Below, piece by piece: positions 45,889-57,439 of a DNA stretch of 64,000 nt. A program made the translations under genes and the position numbers. Each line of letters starts with the position of its first letter. Positions within the stretch are counted from its first letter, which is position 1. Under the pieces are notes generated by a model. It saw nothing but the letters and a program-made list of their open reading frames with translations. It was not told the origin of the DNA and did not search any database. This DNA comes from Microvirga subterranea (GTDB taxonomy: Bacteria; Pseudomonadota; Alphaproteobacteria; Rhizobiales; Beijerinckiaceae), in contig NZ_QQBB01000001.1 in assembly GCF_003350535.1 (NCBI RefSeq), positions 730,727-794,726 on the forward strand, read 5' to 3'.

Positions 45889-48453
45889 CTACTCGGCAGC
45901 GATCGGTGGTACCGCATTATTCGCCGAACGGCCATCCGAGGGCGATTCCTGCCGGTCGTTCGGGAAGATGCAGGTGACGGTGGTTCCGATTCCAGGCGTG
46001 GAGGCGACGTCGATGCGCCCGCCGTGCAGCTCCACGAAGGAGCGCACGATGGAGAGCCCGAGGCCCACGCCCCGGTGGCGGGTGCCGAGGGGATGGCTCT
46101 CGAAACGCTCGAAGATGCGCGCCTTGATTTCCGGCGGCATGCCGCGGCCCTGGTCCCTGACCTCGAAGATCACCTCGCCGCCGGTCTTGCGGGCATGGAC
46201 CGTGATCGTCTGGCCCGGACCCGAGAACCCGACCGCGTTGGACAGGAGGTTGAACAGGATCTGCCGGATGCGCTTGCCGTCCGCCACGAAGGATCCGATG
46301 TCGTCGGGGGCGTCGATCACCACGGTGAGCGAGGATTCGCTGAGGCGGTCCTCGAGTCCGCGCATCGCCGCCTCGATGGTCGAGCGGATGTCGACGATCT
46401 CGGGGATGAGCTCCAGCGAGCCCGTGTCGATGGACGCGAGATCGAGAATGTCGTTGAGGATCGCCAGCAGCGACTTCGACGAGCGTTCGATGTGGTCCGC
46501 GTAGTCGCGCTGGCGCGGGTTGAGCGGGCCCGCGGTCTCGTCGCTGAGGAGATGCGTGAAACCGATGATGGTGGTGAGCGGCGAGCGCAGCTCGTAGGAC
46601 ACGTGGTGTACGAACTCGTCGCGCAGCCGCGAGGCGCGTTCGAGCGCCTCGTTGCGCTCGGTGAGCGCGCGCTCGACGCTCACGCTCGCCGTGACGTCGA
46701 TGAAGGTGAGCAGCGTCGCGCCGTCCGGCAGGGGCTGGGCCGTACAGTCGAGCGCCGAGCCGTCGAGCCGCTCCATGCGGCAGAACAGGCCCATGCGCAT
46801 GTCCGCGAGGCCCGCGACCGCGCCGCGGATCTCGATCCAGGGCTCCTCCTGCGGGGCGAGCACCCGGCAGGCCTTGATGACCGCGTCGATGTGCGGATGC
46901 TCCGCCGGCATGTCGCCCGGGAGGTTCCACATTTCCGCGAAGGCGCGGTTGTGCAGCTTGAGCCGCCCGTCCGAGCCGAACACCGCGACGCCTTCCTTCA
47001 GGGTGTCGAGGGTCTCGCTCTGGACGCGGGTGAGGGCGTTGACTTGGCTCTCCAGCTGGAAGCGCTCGCTCACGTCGTCGAAGAGATAGGTCACGCCCCC
47101 TTGCGGGTTCGGGTTGATGACCACGCGCAGGGTGCGGCGATCGGGCAGGTGCCACCAGATCTCCTGCGGCTCGACCGAGCGATAGCCGGACAGGAAATCC
47201 GCCTTCCAGGCGCGGAAATCCGCCTGCTCGGGCAGCTTGCGGGCGGCGCGGAGCCGGTCGAGCACCTCGCTGTCGAGCGGGCGCGAGGCCAGGAAGGCGG
47301 AGTCGAGGCCCCAGAGCTGCTGATAGGCGGCGTTGCTGAAGATCAGGTGTTGCGAGCCGTCGAAGATCGCGACCGCCGTCGGCAGCTGGTCGAGGGTGCG
47401 CACATGGGCGGCCATCTGCCGCTGGAGGTCGGTGCGCACGGCCTCGAGCTCGGACACGTCCACGGCGATGCCCGCGCTGCCGCCCGCGGTCGGGCGCTCG
47501 ACCACGTCGAGCACGGAGCGCTGGCCCGCCATGACGGTGGTGACGCGGGCCGCGAAGGTGGCGCCGGCCTGGCGCTGGCGGCCGGATTCCTCGCGGGTCT
47601 GCCGGTCGAGCAGCTCGAGGGAGCGGTCTGTCGCGTCGTCGATGCTCCCCGCCTCGACGGCCTTCAGATAGGCCTGGTTCGCCCAGATGAGCCGGTCCTC
47701 GTCATCGCGGATCCAAAGCGGATAGGCGACCGCGTCGAGCAGCGTCGTCATCGAGCGCAGGTCGTTGCGGGCGGCCAGCAGGTCGGTTCGCGCCACCAGA
47801 AGCTCGGCCCGGTCGCCGGTGATGTCGCGCAGGCGCAGGATCGCCCGGCCGCCGATGGTGCGCCCCTCCACGTCGATGAAGCGGCCGCTCAGGGTGCGGG
47901 CGGTCAGGCGGAAGCTCTCGCCGCGCTGCTTGAGCTGCTCCAGCGCGCCGTCGACGGCGGCGGCGTCGCTCGGGGCGAGCCAGGCCCCGAAGGCCAGCGC
48001 GCGCTTCGCCGTCGAGCCCTCGGACACAATGGACGGATCGCCCTGGAAGCGCGGCTCCCCGTCCCGGCCCTGCCAGCTAATGAGGAGCTGGCGCTCCGAG
48101 CCCATCAGAAGGGTCGCGAGGTCGTCGGCGCCGCGCAGGCCCGCGATCTCCGCCCGCAAGGCCTCTTCCATGCGGGCCGAGCGCCGCTGCTCCCGCAGCA
48201 GCATCAGGGCGGTGGTGGTCGAGAAGGCTACGAGCCCCAGGAAGAGCCCGATGGAGCCGGCATTGTGCAGGTCGAGCCTGTGGAGGCCCAGAATGTCGGT
48301 CGCCTGTTGGGCGAAAGGAATCTCGGCCGCGAGGGCCGGCCCGGAGACGCCGGTCAGGAGCGCGACGGAAAGCGGCGTGCGCAGCGCGGCGACGAGGTCC
48401 TGCGTCAGGCCCTTCCGGCGCTCGTGTGGCTCCCCTTCTTTCCGCCCGGCCAT
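45889..48453 (-). CDS. divL: DivL-type PAS kinase with Tyr in place of the phospho-His
   Basis: 854 residues. A hydrophobic N-terminus with a membrane segment at about 62-82 is followed by several PAS domains (about 90-600). The kinase core has its H-box as HHVSYELRSPLTTI, where Tyr620 occupies the position of the usual histidine. The ATP-binding domain is intact: QILFNLLSNAVGFS, VRDQGRGMP and GVGLGLSIVRSF. This substitution is the hallmark of DivL, which in Caulobacter binds phospho-DivK and controls CckA and so CtrA activity. The gene sits between ahcY and tsaE. Its upstream region carries a perfect CtrA site and four GANTC sites. Confidence 0.9.
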   Translation of the reverse strand: MAGRKEGEPHERRKGLTQDLVAALRTPLSVALLTGVSGPALAAEIPFAQQATDILGLHRLDLHNAGSIGLFLGLVAFSTTTALMLLREQRRSARMEEALRAEIAGLRGADDLATLLMGSERQLLISWQGRDGEPRFQGDPSIVSEGSTAKRALAFGAWLAPSDAAAVDGALEQLKQRGESFRLTARTLSGRFIDVEGRTIGGRAILRLRDITGDRAELLVARTDLLAARNDLRSMTTLLDAVAYPLWIRDDEDRLIWANQAYLKAVEAGSIDDATDRSLELLDRQTREESGRQRQAGATFAARVTTVMAGQRSVLDVVERPTAGGSAGIAVDVSELEAVRTDLQRQMAAHVRTLDQLPTAVAIFDGSQHLIFSNAAYQQLWGLDSAFLASRPLDSEVLDRLRAARKLPEQADFRAWKADFLSGYRSVEPQEIWWHLPDRRTLRVVINPNPQGGVTYLFDDVSERFQLESQVNALTRVQSETLDTLKEGVAVFGSDGRLKLHNRAFAEMWNLPGDMPAEHPHIDAVIKACRVLAPQEEPWIEIRGAVAGLADMRMGLFCRMERLDGSALDCTAQPLPDGATLLTFIDVTASVSVERALTERNEALERASRLRDEFVHHVSYELRSPLTTIIGFTHLLSDETAGPLNPRQRDYADHIERSSKSLLAILNDILDLASIDTGSLELIPEIVDIRSTIEAAMRGLEDRLSESSLTVVIDAPDDIGSFVADGKRIRQILFNLLSNAVGFSGPGQTITVHARKTGGEVIFEVRDQGRGMPPEIKARIFERFESHPLGTRHRGVGLGLSIVRSFVELHGGRIDVASTPGIGTTVTCIFPNDRQESPSDGRSANNAVPPIAAE

Positions 48454-48647
48454 GCCGCGCTGTCCTTCCCAATTGTTTTACGGCCCCGGCGAGGGGCCAA
48501 AATTATCCTGACTGCGGCGCGGCTTCCGACCCCGCAGGTGATCTCTCAGACGCATGAACGGAACTGCCGGCACGGCTCCCGGGAGCCTCGCGTAGCCGGA
48601 CGATTCGCGTTCACAATAGACCAGTGCCGAGTCAGCCAGAAAGGGGG

Positions 48648-48662
48648 TTAAGGTCCGCTTAA
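48648..48662. promoter_or_regulatory. CtrA binding site (TTAA-N7-TTAA) upstream of divL
   Basis: TTAA-GGTCCGC-TTAA matches the full CtrA consensus TTAA-N7-TTAA. It lies 195 bp upstream of the divL start codon. In a GC-rich genome such a match is rare by chance, and I saw no other exact copy on reading the intergenic regions of the window. Confidence 0.65.
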
Positions 48663-48761
48663 GGTTCCTTTGGAGAAGGTGTGGACAATTGGCCACTCCC
48701 CTTGCGTAACCCTCTTTTTACGAGTCGCGAGGCGCCGATTCGTCGATGCCCGGGACATGAA

Positions 48762-48786
48762 AAAAGCCCGGCGGAGCCGGGCTTTT
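48762..48786 (-). terminator. Intrinsic terminator of ahcY
   Basis: AAAAGCCCGGC / GCCGGGCTTTT, an 11-bp perfect stem with a GGA loop, followed on the minus strand by further T. It begins 27 bp after the ahcY stop. Confidence 0.9.
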
Positions 48787-48813
48787 CGCGGGTTCGGCGG
48801 GAGGCCGAAAGCC

Positions 48814-50244
<1,431 letters not shown>

Positions 50245-50280
50245 GATGTGTCTCTCGCAATCTCTCTTGGGATTGGCGCT

Positions 50281-50335
50281 GTCTCTACCAGAGACCCGCA
50301 CGAGAGGCAATCAAGATATAAAGATGTCTTTATAT
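50281..50335 (-). promoter_or_regulatory. ahcY upstream region with an AT-rich 20-bp palindrome and a leader hairpin
   Basis: ATATAAAGA-TG-TCTTTATAT at 50316-50335 is a perfect inverted repeat with 9-bp arms and a 2-bp spacer, which stands out in GC-rich DNA. Closer to the gene, GTCTCT-ACC-AGAGAC at 50281-50295 could form a hairpin in the leader. The palindrome resembles sites of ArsR-family SahR, a known regulator of ahcY and methionine genes in Proteobacteria; this match is from memory. Confidence 0.5.
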
Positions 50336-50345
50336 GTCGTCCGGA

Positions 50346-50663
50346 CTACTCGTCCTCGCCGAACCGGTTGGCCAGGAGGTCGTCGATGGCCTGGAGGCAG
50401 TCCGCCGCGTCCGGGCCCTTGGCCGTGACCGTGATCGAGGTGCCCTGGGCGGCCGCCAGGGTCAGAAGCCCCATGATCGAGCGGCCGCCGACGGTCTCGC
50501 CGCAGCGGGTCACCGTCACGTCGGAGTCGAAGCGCTCCACGGTCTGGACGAACTTGGCCGACGCGCGGGCGTGAAGGCCCCGGCGGTTGATGATCCGGAT
50601 CTCGCGGGCCTGGGCGCCGTCGGGAATGGTCACGGGAGGGCAGTCGTCGTCGGCGCGGTCCAT
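50346..50663 (-). CDS. ptsH: Phosphocarrier protein HPr (nitrogen-PTS type)
   Basis: 105 residues, with an N-terminal extension of about 15 residues relative to E. coli HPr. The phospho-accepting His31 lies in RRGLHARASAKF. Ser62 in GGRSIMGLLTL corresponds to the serine phosphorylated by HPr kinase. It follows the EIIA gene by 5 bp. With HprK and EIIA it forms the incomplete regulatory PTS of alphaproteobacteria, which does not import sugars but signals nitrogen/carbon status. Confidence 0.94.
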   Translation of the reverse strand: MDRADDDCPPVTIPDGAQAREIRIINRRGLHARASAKFVQTVERFDSDVTVTRCGETVGGRSIMGLLTLAAAQGTSITVTAKGPDAADCLQAIDDLLANRFGEDE

Positions 50664-50668
50664 GGAGT

Positions 50669-51070
50669 CTACTTTCCCGACAGGACGCGCGAGGCGACGT
50701 TGATGTATTTCCGGCCCGCCTCCTGGGCGTGGGACACCGCGTCGGCCAGGGACTCCTCGTCCCGGACGCTGGCGAGCTTGATCAGCATGGGCAGGTTGAT
50801 GCCTGCCACGACCTCGACCGATTTCCCGTTCATGCAGGAAAGGGCAAGGTTCGAAGGAGTGCCCCCGAACATGTCCGTCAGAACCACGACCCCGTGGCCC
50901 GAGTTGACCCGGCAGACGGCGTCCATGATGTCCTTGCGCCGCGTCTCCATGTCGTCGTCAGGGCCGATCGTGATCGTTTCGAGCTGCTCTTGAGGTCCCA
51001 CGACATGCTCCAGCGCGGCCTTGAATTCCGTCGCGAGCTGCCCGTGGGTGACGAGCACCATTCCTATCAT
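50669..51070 (-). CDS. PTS mannose-type EIIA component
   Basis: 133 residues. The phosphorylated His9 is in MVLVTHGQLATEF, and VVVLTDMFGGTPSNLAL is the family signature. No IIB, IIC or IID transport gene is nearby, so the protein is probably regulatory. In alphaproteobacteria this EIIA lies between hprK and ptsH, as here. Its partners are HPr (next gene) and perhaps ChvG/ChvI signalling. Confidence 0.93.
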   Translation of the reverse strand: MIGMVLVTHGQLATEFKAALEHVVGPQEQLETITIGPDDDMETRRKDIMDAVCRVNSGHGVVVLTDMFGGTPSNLALSCMNGKSVEVVAGINLPMLIKLASVRDEESLADAVSHAQEAGRKYINVASRVLSGK

Positions 51071-51158
51071 AATGTTTCAGGTCCGAACGCTCCGGGAGCG
51101 GAGCCGCTATTTTGTGCACTGCGAAGCCAAGCGCAAGAGCATTGAGACGAAAAGTTCA

Positions 51159-51614
51159 TCACAGTGTCACGACCGTGTCGCAAACACCACTCAGGCGGGC
51201 GATGGCAATGTCGGCGGAGCTTGCACCGGCCCGCCCGCAAAGGCGAGGGACCATGACGCCGCAGAGTTCCACCCGCCCGTCCCGGTCCCCGGGATAGCGC
51301 TCCGGGTCCTCCGACAGGTCGATGACGAGCCGCACCACTGCCGCAGGTTCGAAGGGGCTCCGGACGATGCCGACGCCGCGCACCTCGAGGCAGCCGGACA
51401 GGGGCTCGACTGGGCTCGCGACGAGGCGTCCGTGCTGCGCGGCCAAGCGGGTCCGGTCGTCGCTGACCAGACGGCAGAAGCGCCCGGTGCGCCCGGCGCG
51501 AAACAGGATCTCCCGCACGAGGGAGGATTTGCCGGCGCCGGACGGTCCCCGGATCAGGAGGCCGGCTTCGCCAACCACCACGCAGGAGGCATGGATCGTC
51601 TCGGGGCCGGTCAA
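51159..51614 (-). CDS. hprK: HPr kinase/phosphorylase, short alphaproteobacterial form
   Basis: 151 residues, lacking the N-terminal domain of the Firmicutes enzyme (about 310 residues), as is normal in alphaproteobacteria. Walker A GPSGAGKSS is at residues 23-31. SDDRTRLAA and the HprK signature LEVRGVGIV are present. It phosphorylates and dephosphorylates HPr on serine. It sits 7 bp after chvG, which is the conserved chvI-chvG-hprK order. Confidence 0.93.
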   Translation of the reverse strand: MTGPETIHASCVVVGEAGLLIRGPSGAGKSSLVREILFRAGRTGRFCRLVSDDRTRLAAQHGRLVASPVEPLSGCLEVRGVGIVRSPFEPAAVVRLVIDLSEDPERYPGDRDGRVELCGVMVPRLCGRAGASSADIAIARLSGVCDTVVTL

Positions 51615-51621
51615 GGGGCGC

Positions 51622-53445
51622 TCATCCCTTCTGGCCGTTCTTGGGCCCGGCCTTCTGGTTCACCACCGGCAGGCGGATGATGAAGCGGGCGCCGAGCCGG
51701 CGCGGCTCGCCGGTCTCGTCCGGGGGGCCGAGCTGGTTCTCGGCCCGGATCGTGCCGCGGTGGGCCTCCACGATCTGGCGCGAGATCGACAGTCCGAGAC
51801 CCGAGTTCTGGCCAAAGCCCTGTTCCGGACGGTCGGTGTAGAAGCGCTCGAAGATGCGGTCGAGGGCGTGCGGCTCGATGCCGGGGCCGTTGTCCTCCAC
51901 CAGGACCTCCACGTCGGACTTGCGCCGCCGCAAGGTCGCCCGCACCGGCTGGTCCGGGGGCGAGAAGGAGCGGGCGTTGTCGATGAGATTGTTGAACACC
52001 TGGCTCAGGCGGCTGTCGTGGCCGAGGACCAGGAAGGCGTCCCGGCCGCGCGGGTTCTGCTCGACCTTCAGGCTGATGGCGGGATCGCCCTCGCGCCGGC
52101 GCTCGTTGGCGACGGACACCACCGCGTCCAGGAGGCGGGCCATGTCGACGGGCTCCGCATCGGCGCGGGCGAGCTCCGCGTCGAGGCGCGAGGCGTCCGA
52201 GATGTCGCTGATCAGGCGGTCGAGGCGCTTCACGTCGTGCTGGATGATCGACATGAGGCGCTTCTGGGAGTCCTCGCTGCGGGCGAGCGGCAGGGTCTCG
52301 ACCGCGCTGCGCAGGGACGTGAGGGGGTTCTTCAACTCGTGCGCCACGTCGGCCGCGAAGCTTTCGATGGCGTCGATGCGGTTGTAGAGCGCCTTCGTCA
52401 TGTCGCGGAGCGCGCCCGACAGGTGGCCGATCTCGTCGGCCCGGGCCGTGAAGTCCGGGATCTCCTGGCGGGACTTGGTTCCCCAGCGCACCCGCTCCGC
52501 CGCTTCCGCCAGCCGCCGAACCGGGCCCGCGATGGCGCCGGCGAGGAACAGCGACAGGACGATCATCACCACGGCCGCCACCAGGAAGACCTGGAGCAGG
52601 GCGAAGCGCTCGGACGCGATGATCGCGTCGATGTCGCCTTCCTGGGTCGAGAGCAGCAGCACGCCCTGCACGGTGCGGAAGCGCTGGATCGGTACCGCCA
52701 CGGACACGATGGTCTCGCCGCGGGCGTTCACGCGCACCACGCTCGCCTGCTGGCCGCCATAGGCCTGTTGCACCTCCGACAGGGACTTGCCGTTTGCCGG
52801 GCCGGGCTCGTCGAGAACCGGGCGCTTGGTGCGCCGGAACATCTTGCGGACGCTGTTCCAGGTCCGCTCCATGACGCTCGTGGTGTCCTCGACATTCGCC
52901 ACGGGCGGCAGGTCGAGGCGCAGGATGTCGCCGCGGGAATAGAAGCTGCGGGAATCGAGCAGGAGCAGCCCTTCCCGGTCGAAGATGCGGGCGCGGGTGC
53001 GGGTCGGCGTCACGAGGCGGCGCAGCAGGGGCGCGACCCGTTCCGGGTTGATGGAGAATTCGAGGGAGGACAGGTTCTCGTCGTTGAAGCGCTCGGTCTC
53101 GCCGAGCTGCATCTGCAGGAGCTTGTCCGGATCGATCGCGATGGTGTTGGTGTCGACCGTGGCCGAGCTTGCGATGGCGCCTGCGATGATCTCGCCCTGG
53201 ATCAGGAGGCTCTGCACCCGGGCCTCGATCAGGCCCTCGCGGAACTGGTTGAGGTAGAGGAAGCCGACCAGGAGCGCCACGAGTCCGGCGAGGTTGAGCA
53301 CGACGATCCGTCGCGTCAGGCTCGACGACGCGCGCTGCACGAGCAGCCGGCCGGCCTGCCGAAGCTGCGCCAGGACTCCACGGGGGGCCGGCGCGTCCTC
53401 CGCCGCCGCCTCGGCGTGGATGGGGTCAGCCTTCATGCCAGTCAT
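51622..53445 (-). CDS. chvG: Sensor histidine kinase ChvG (ExoS/BvrS family)
   Basis: 607 residues. A membrane segment at about 45-66 and another near 290-312 enclose a large periplasmic sensor domain. HAMP follows. Phospho-accepting His369 lies in ADVAHELKNPLTSL. ATP-binding motifs FNNLIDNARSFSP, VEDNGPGIEPHAL and GLGLSISRQIV are intact. Homologues sense acid and host contact and control exopolysaccharide, virulence and envelope genes. The gene follows chvI by 17 bp and precedes hprK. Confidence 0.95.
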   Translation of the reverse strand: MTGMKADPIHAEAAAEDAPAPRGVLAQLRQAGRLLVQRASSSLTRRIVVLNLAGLVALLVGFLYLNQFREGLIEARVQSLLIQGEIIAGAIASSATVDTNTIAIDPDKLLQMQLGETERFNDENLSSLEFSINPERVAPLLRRLVTPTRTRARIFDREGLLLLDSRSFYSRGDILRLDLPPVANVEDTTSVMERTWNSVRKMFRRTKRPVLDEPGPANGKSLSEVQQAYGGQQASVVRVNARGETIVSVAVPIQRFRTVQGVLLLSTQEGDIDAIIASERFALLQVFLVAAVVMIVLSLFLAGAIAGPVRRLAEAAERVRWGTKSRQEIPDFTARADEIGHLSGALRDMTKALYNRIDAIESFAADVAHELKNPLTSLRSAVETLPLARSEDSQKRLMSIIQHDVKRLDRLISDISDASRLDAELARADAEPVDMARLLDAVVSVANERRREGDPAISLKVEQNPRGRDAFLVLGHDSRLSQVFNNLIDNARSFSPPDQPVRATLRRRKSDVEVLVEDNGPGIEPHALDRIFERFYTDRPEQGFGQNSGLGLSISRQIVEAHRGTIRAENQLGPPDETGEPRRLGARFIIRLPVVNQKAGPKNGQKG

Positions 53446-53462
53446 TCATGACGCCTCGGGCG

Positions 53463-54161
53463 TCAGGCTTCCTTGAAGCGATAGCCGACGCCGTAGAGCG
53501 TCTCGATCATTTCGAAGTTCTGGTCAACCATCTTGAACTTCTTGCGTAGGCGCTTGATGTGGCTGTCGATGGTGCGGTCGTCCACGTAGACCTGGTCGTC
53601 ATAGGCCGCGTCCATCAGGGCGTTGCGGCTCTTCACGACGCCGGGCCGGGTGGCGAGCGCCTGCAGGATCAGGAACTCGGTGACGGTCAGGGTCACCGGC
53701 TCGCCCTTCCAGGTGCAGGCATGGCGCTCGGGATCCATCTTGAGCTGGCCGCGCTCCAGGGCCTTCGCGTCGGCCTCGCGCGGGACCGTCTGGTCCTTCG
53801 GGGCGAAACGGCGCAGAACGGCCTTCACGCGCTCGACCAGGAGCCGCTGCGAGAAGGGTTTGCGGATGAAGTCGTCGGCGCCCATCTTGAGGCCGAAGAG
53901 CTCGTCGATCTCCTCGTCCTTCGAGGTCAGGAAGATCACCGGCAGGTCCGACTTCTGCCGCAGGCGGCGCAGGAGCTCCATTCCGTCCATGCGCGGCATC
54001 TTGATGTCGAAGATCGCAAGATCCGGCGGGGCATGCTTCAGGCCGTCCAGGGCGGAGGCGCCGTCCGTGTAGGTCTGAATGCGATAGCCTTCCGCCTCCA
54101 GGGCGATGGAGACGGATGTCAGGATATTGCGATCGTCATCGACAAGGGCGATCGTTGGCAT
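53463..54161 (-). CDS. chvI: Response regulator ChvI (BvrR family)
   Basis: 232 residues. The receiver domain has ALVDDDRN, the phosphorylated Asp52 in [19 protein letters not shown] and RKPF. The C-terminal OmpR-type winged helix ends VGYRFKEA. Partner of ChvG. It is divergent from pckA across 502 bp, as in most Rhizobiales, where ChvI is known or thought to influence pckA expression. Confidence 0.95.
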   Translation of the reverse strand: MPTIALVDDDRNILTSVSIALEAEGYRIQTYTDGASALDGLKHAPPDLAIFDIKMPRMDGMELLRRLRQKSDLPVIFLTSKDEEIDELFGLKMGADDFIRKPFSQRLLVERVKAVLRRFAPKDQTVPREADAKALERGQLKMDPERHACTWKGEPVTLTVTEFLILQALATRPGVVKSRNALMDAAYDDQVYVDDRTIDSHIKRLRKKFKMVDQNFEMIETLYGVGYRFKEA

Positions 54162-54663
54162 GAACTCTTCCTTGTTTAACGCGAATGGCCGTTATCGGAC
54201 TTGTTGGTCGGCTTCCGGTCTGACAACGCCGGAGGCATCAAAACGTGCCCAACTGCGCCTTTCTGATGGCATAAATAAGGTTGCCCCGTGGGGACTGCCA
54301 GGGGCCCTGTTACTTGTCCCATGGCTAAGGCGTCGTGCCCCAACCGGAGATGAACGCTCCGGGCGGCGCCGCGGCCCCATAGGTCTGGTCCGGGATGACG
54401 TTCCGCAACCATGGCGGCGTGCGGCAAAAAACCAGCCGTTTTCGCCGGAAACCGGCGCATAAGGCTGGAAAACGGCCTAGCCTGAAGCAAAATAGAATGC
54501 GATGGAACGCCCTCAGTTGACGGTGACGTCGGCTGACCCCACCATCGCCTCTAAGGCGGCTGGGCTCGATGGGTCGGGCGACGCCGCTTGAACAAGAACA
54601 ATGTAGTGCCATTTTCAGGCGGTCACAGGCCGCCCATTGGCTGGCGATCAGGAGAAGTCTTCC
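54162..54663. promoter_or_regulatory. Divergent intergenic region between chvI and pckA
   Basis: 502 bp with no convincing gene; a minus-strand open frame at 54176-54490 has no ribosome site or recognisable similarity. It holds the promoters of chvI and pckA and, near 54426-54480, several GC-rich interrupted repeats (CCAGCC ... GGCTGG). AGGAGA at 54650-54655 is the pckA ribosome site. No exact operator could be assigned. Confidence 0.55.
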
Positions 54664-56274
<1,611 letters not shown>

Positions 56275-56300
56275 CATCCGGCTTGATCTGTCCTAACAAG

Positions 56301-56326
56301 CGGCGGCCTTCGGGCCGCCGTTTTTC
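56301..56326 (+). terminator. Intrinsic terminator of pckA
   Basis: CGGCGGCC / GGCCGCCG with a TTCG loop followed by TTTTTC, 26 bp past the stop codon. The next gene on the same strand begins 16 bp later. Confidence 0.92.
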
Positions 56327-56341
56327 GTTCGGGTGTCAGCC

Positions 56342-57436
56342 ATGGATGTTCTCGTCGTCGGAGCCGGTGTCGTCGGATTGGCCGTTGCGCGCGCGCTCGC
56401 CCGGCGCGGCCATGCGGTCGTGGTGGCCGAGGCGACCGGCGGCATCGGCAACGGCGTGTCCTCGCGCAACAGCGAGGTGATCCACGCCGGGATGTATTAC
56501 CCCACCGGCTCCTTGCGCGCCCGCCACTGCGTGAACGGACGGCGCCTGCTCTACGCTTTCTGCGAAAGCCATGGGGTGCCACACGCCAAGTGCGGCAAGC
56601 TGATCGTGGCGACCAACGAAATGGAGCAGGCCAAGATCGAGGGCATCTACGAGCAGGGCATCGTCAACGGCGTGGAGGGATTGCGTTTCCTGAGTGCCGC
56701 TGAAGCCGTGGCGCTCGAGCCCAATCTCTCCTGCACCGGCGCGGTGCTCTCGCGCGAGACCGGCATCATCGACAGCCATTCCCTCATGCTCGCCCTTCAG
56801 GGCGACCTCGAGGATGCAGGCGGCATGATTGCCTTCGGCACGCCCGTCGAGCGGATCACCCGGACGCAGGCCGGCTGGGAGGTACGGATCGGGGGCGCGG
56901 AGCCCGACACGCTCGCCTTCGACGCGGTCGTCAATGCGGCGGGCCTCGGTGCGCAGCCGCTTGCGCGCGCGACGGAGGGCTATCCGCAGGGACGGGTGCC
57001 GCCCCTCGTGCTCGCCAAGGGCAATTACTTCGGCTGCCTCGGCAGGCCCGCCTTCTCGCGCCTGATCTATCCGGCACCGGTCGACGGTGGCCTCGGCACC
57101 CACGTCACACTCGACCTCAACGGACGCATGCGCTTCGGCCCCGACGTGGAATGGATCGACCGGGAGGCCTACGAGGTCGATCCGGCAAGGGCCGAGAGCT
57201 TCTACGCCTCCATCCGCCGCTACTGGCCGGGGCTGCCGGACGGGGCGCTGGTGCCCGATTATTCCGGCATCCGTCCCAAGCTCACCGGCCCCGGCGAGAA
57301 GGCCGCCGACTTCATGATCGACGGACCGGCCGAGCATGGGATCTCGGGCCTCGTGCAGCTCTTCGGTATCGAGAGCCCGGGTCTCACCTCGTGCCTGTCG
57401 CTCGCCGAGGACGTGGCCGAGAGGGTGGGGGCTTGA
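56342..57436 (+). CDS. FAD-dependent oxidoreductase, L-2-hydroxyglutarate oxidase (LhgO) family
   Basis: 364 residues from MDVLVVGAGVVGLAVARALA; a GTG at 56333 is an alternative start. The FAD-binding GxGxxG motif begins the protein. SSRNSEVIHAGMYYPTGSLR, CGKLIVATN and LVLAKGNYF are typical of LhgO-like enzymes of the DAO superfamily, which oxidise L-2-hydroxyglutarate to 2-oxoglutarate and feed electrons to the quinone pool. The length is shorter than E. coli LhgO (about 420), as in many alphaproteobacterial relatives. It converges with nhaD, the stops lying 3 bp apart. Confidence 0.88.
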   Translation: MDVLVVGAGVVGLAVARALARRGHAVVVAEATGGIGNGVSSRNSEVIHAGMYYPTGSLRARHCVNGRRLLYAFCESHGVPHAKCGKLIVATNEMEQAKIEGIYEQGIVNGVEGLRFLSAAEAVALEPNLSCTGAVLSRETGIIDSHSLMLALQGDLEDAGGMIAFGTPVERITRTQAGWEVRIGGAEPDTLAFDAVVNAAGLGAQPLARATEGYPQGRVPPLVLAKGNYFGCLGRPAFSRLIYPAPVDGGLGTHVTLDLNGRMRFGPDVEWIDREAYEVDPARAESFYASIRRYWPGLPDGALVPDYSGIRPKLTGPGEKAADFMIDGPAEHGISGLVQLFGIESPGLTSCLSLAEDVAERVGA

Positions 57437-57439
57437 GCC

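Larger units (their letters stand above)
48454..48813. promoter_or_regulatory. Intergenic region holding the divL promoter and the ahcY terminator
   Basis: 360 bp with no gene. From left to right it holds GANTC sites at 48602, 48629, 48722 and 48737, a CtrA-type site at 48648-48662, and a hairpin at 48762-48786 that ends ahcY transcription. The cell-cycle motifs lie 150-290 bp upstream of the divL start. Confidence 0.65.

Noticed and set aside
46024-48651. 875-codon plus-strand open frame opposite divL
   Set aside because: Shadow of divL; the minus-strand frame has all PAS/kinase motifs.
54637-54663. TTG start for pckA
   Set aside because: The AGGAGA ribosome site at 54650-54655 lies after it and fits the GTG at 54664, which also matches the usual PckA N-terminus.
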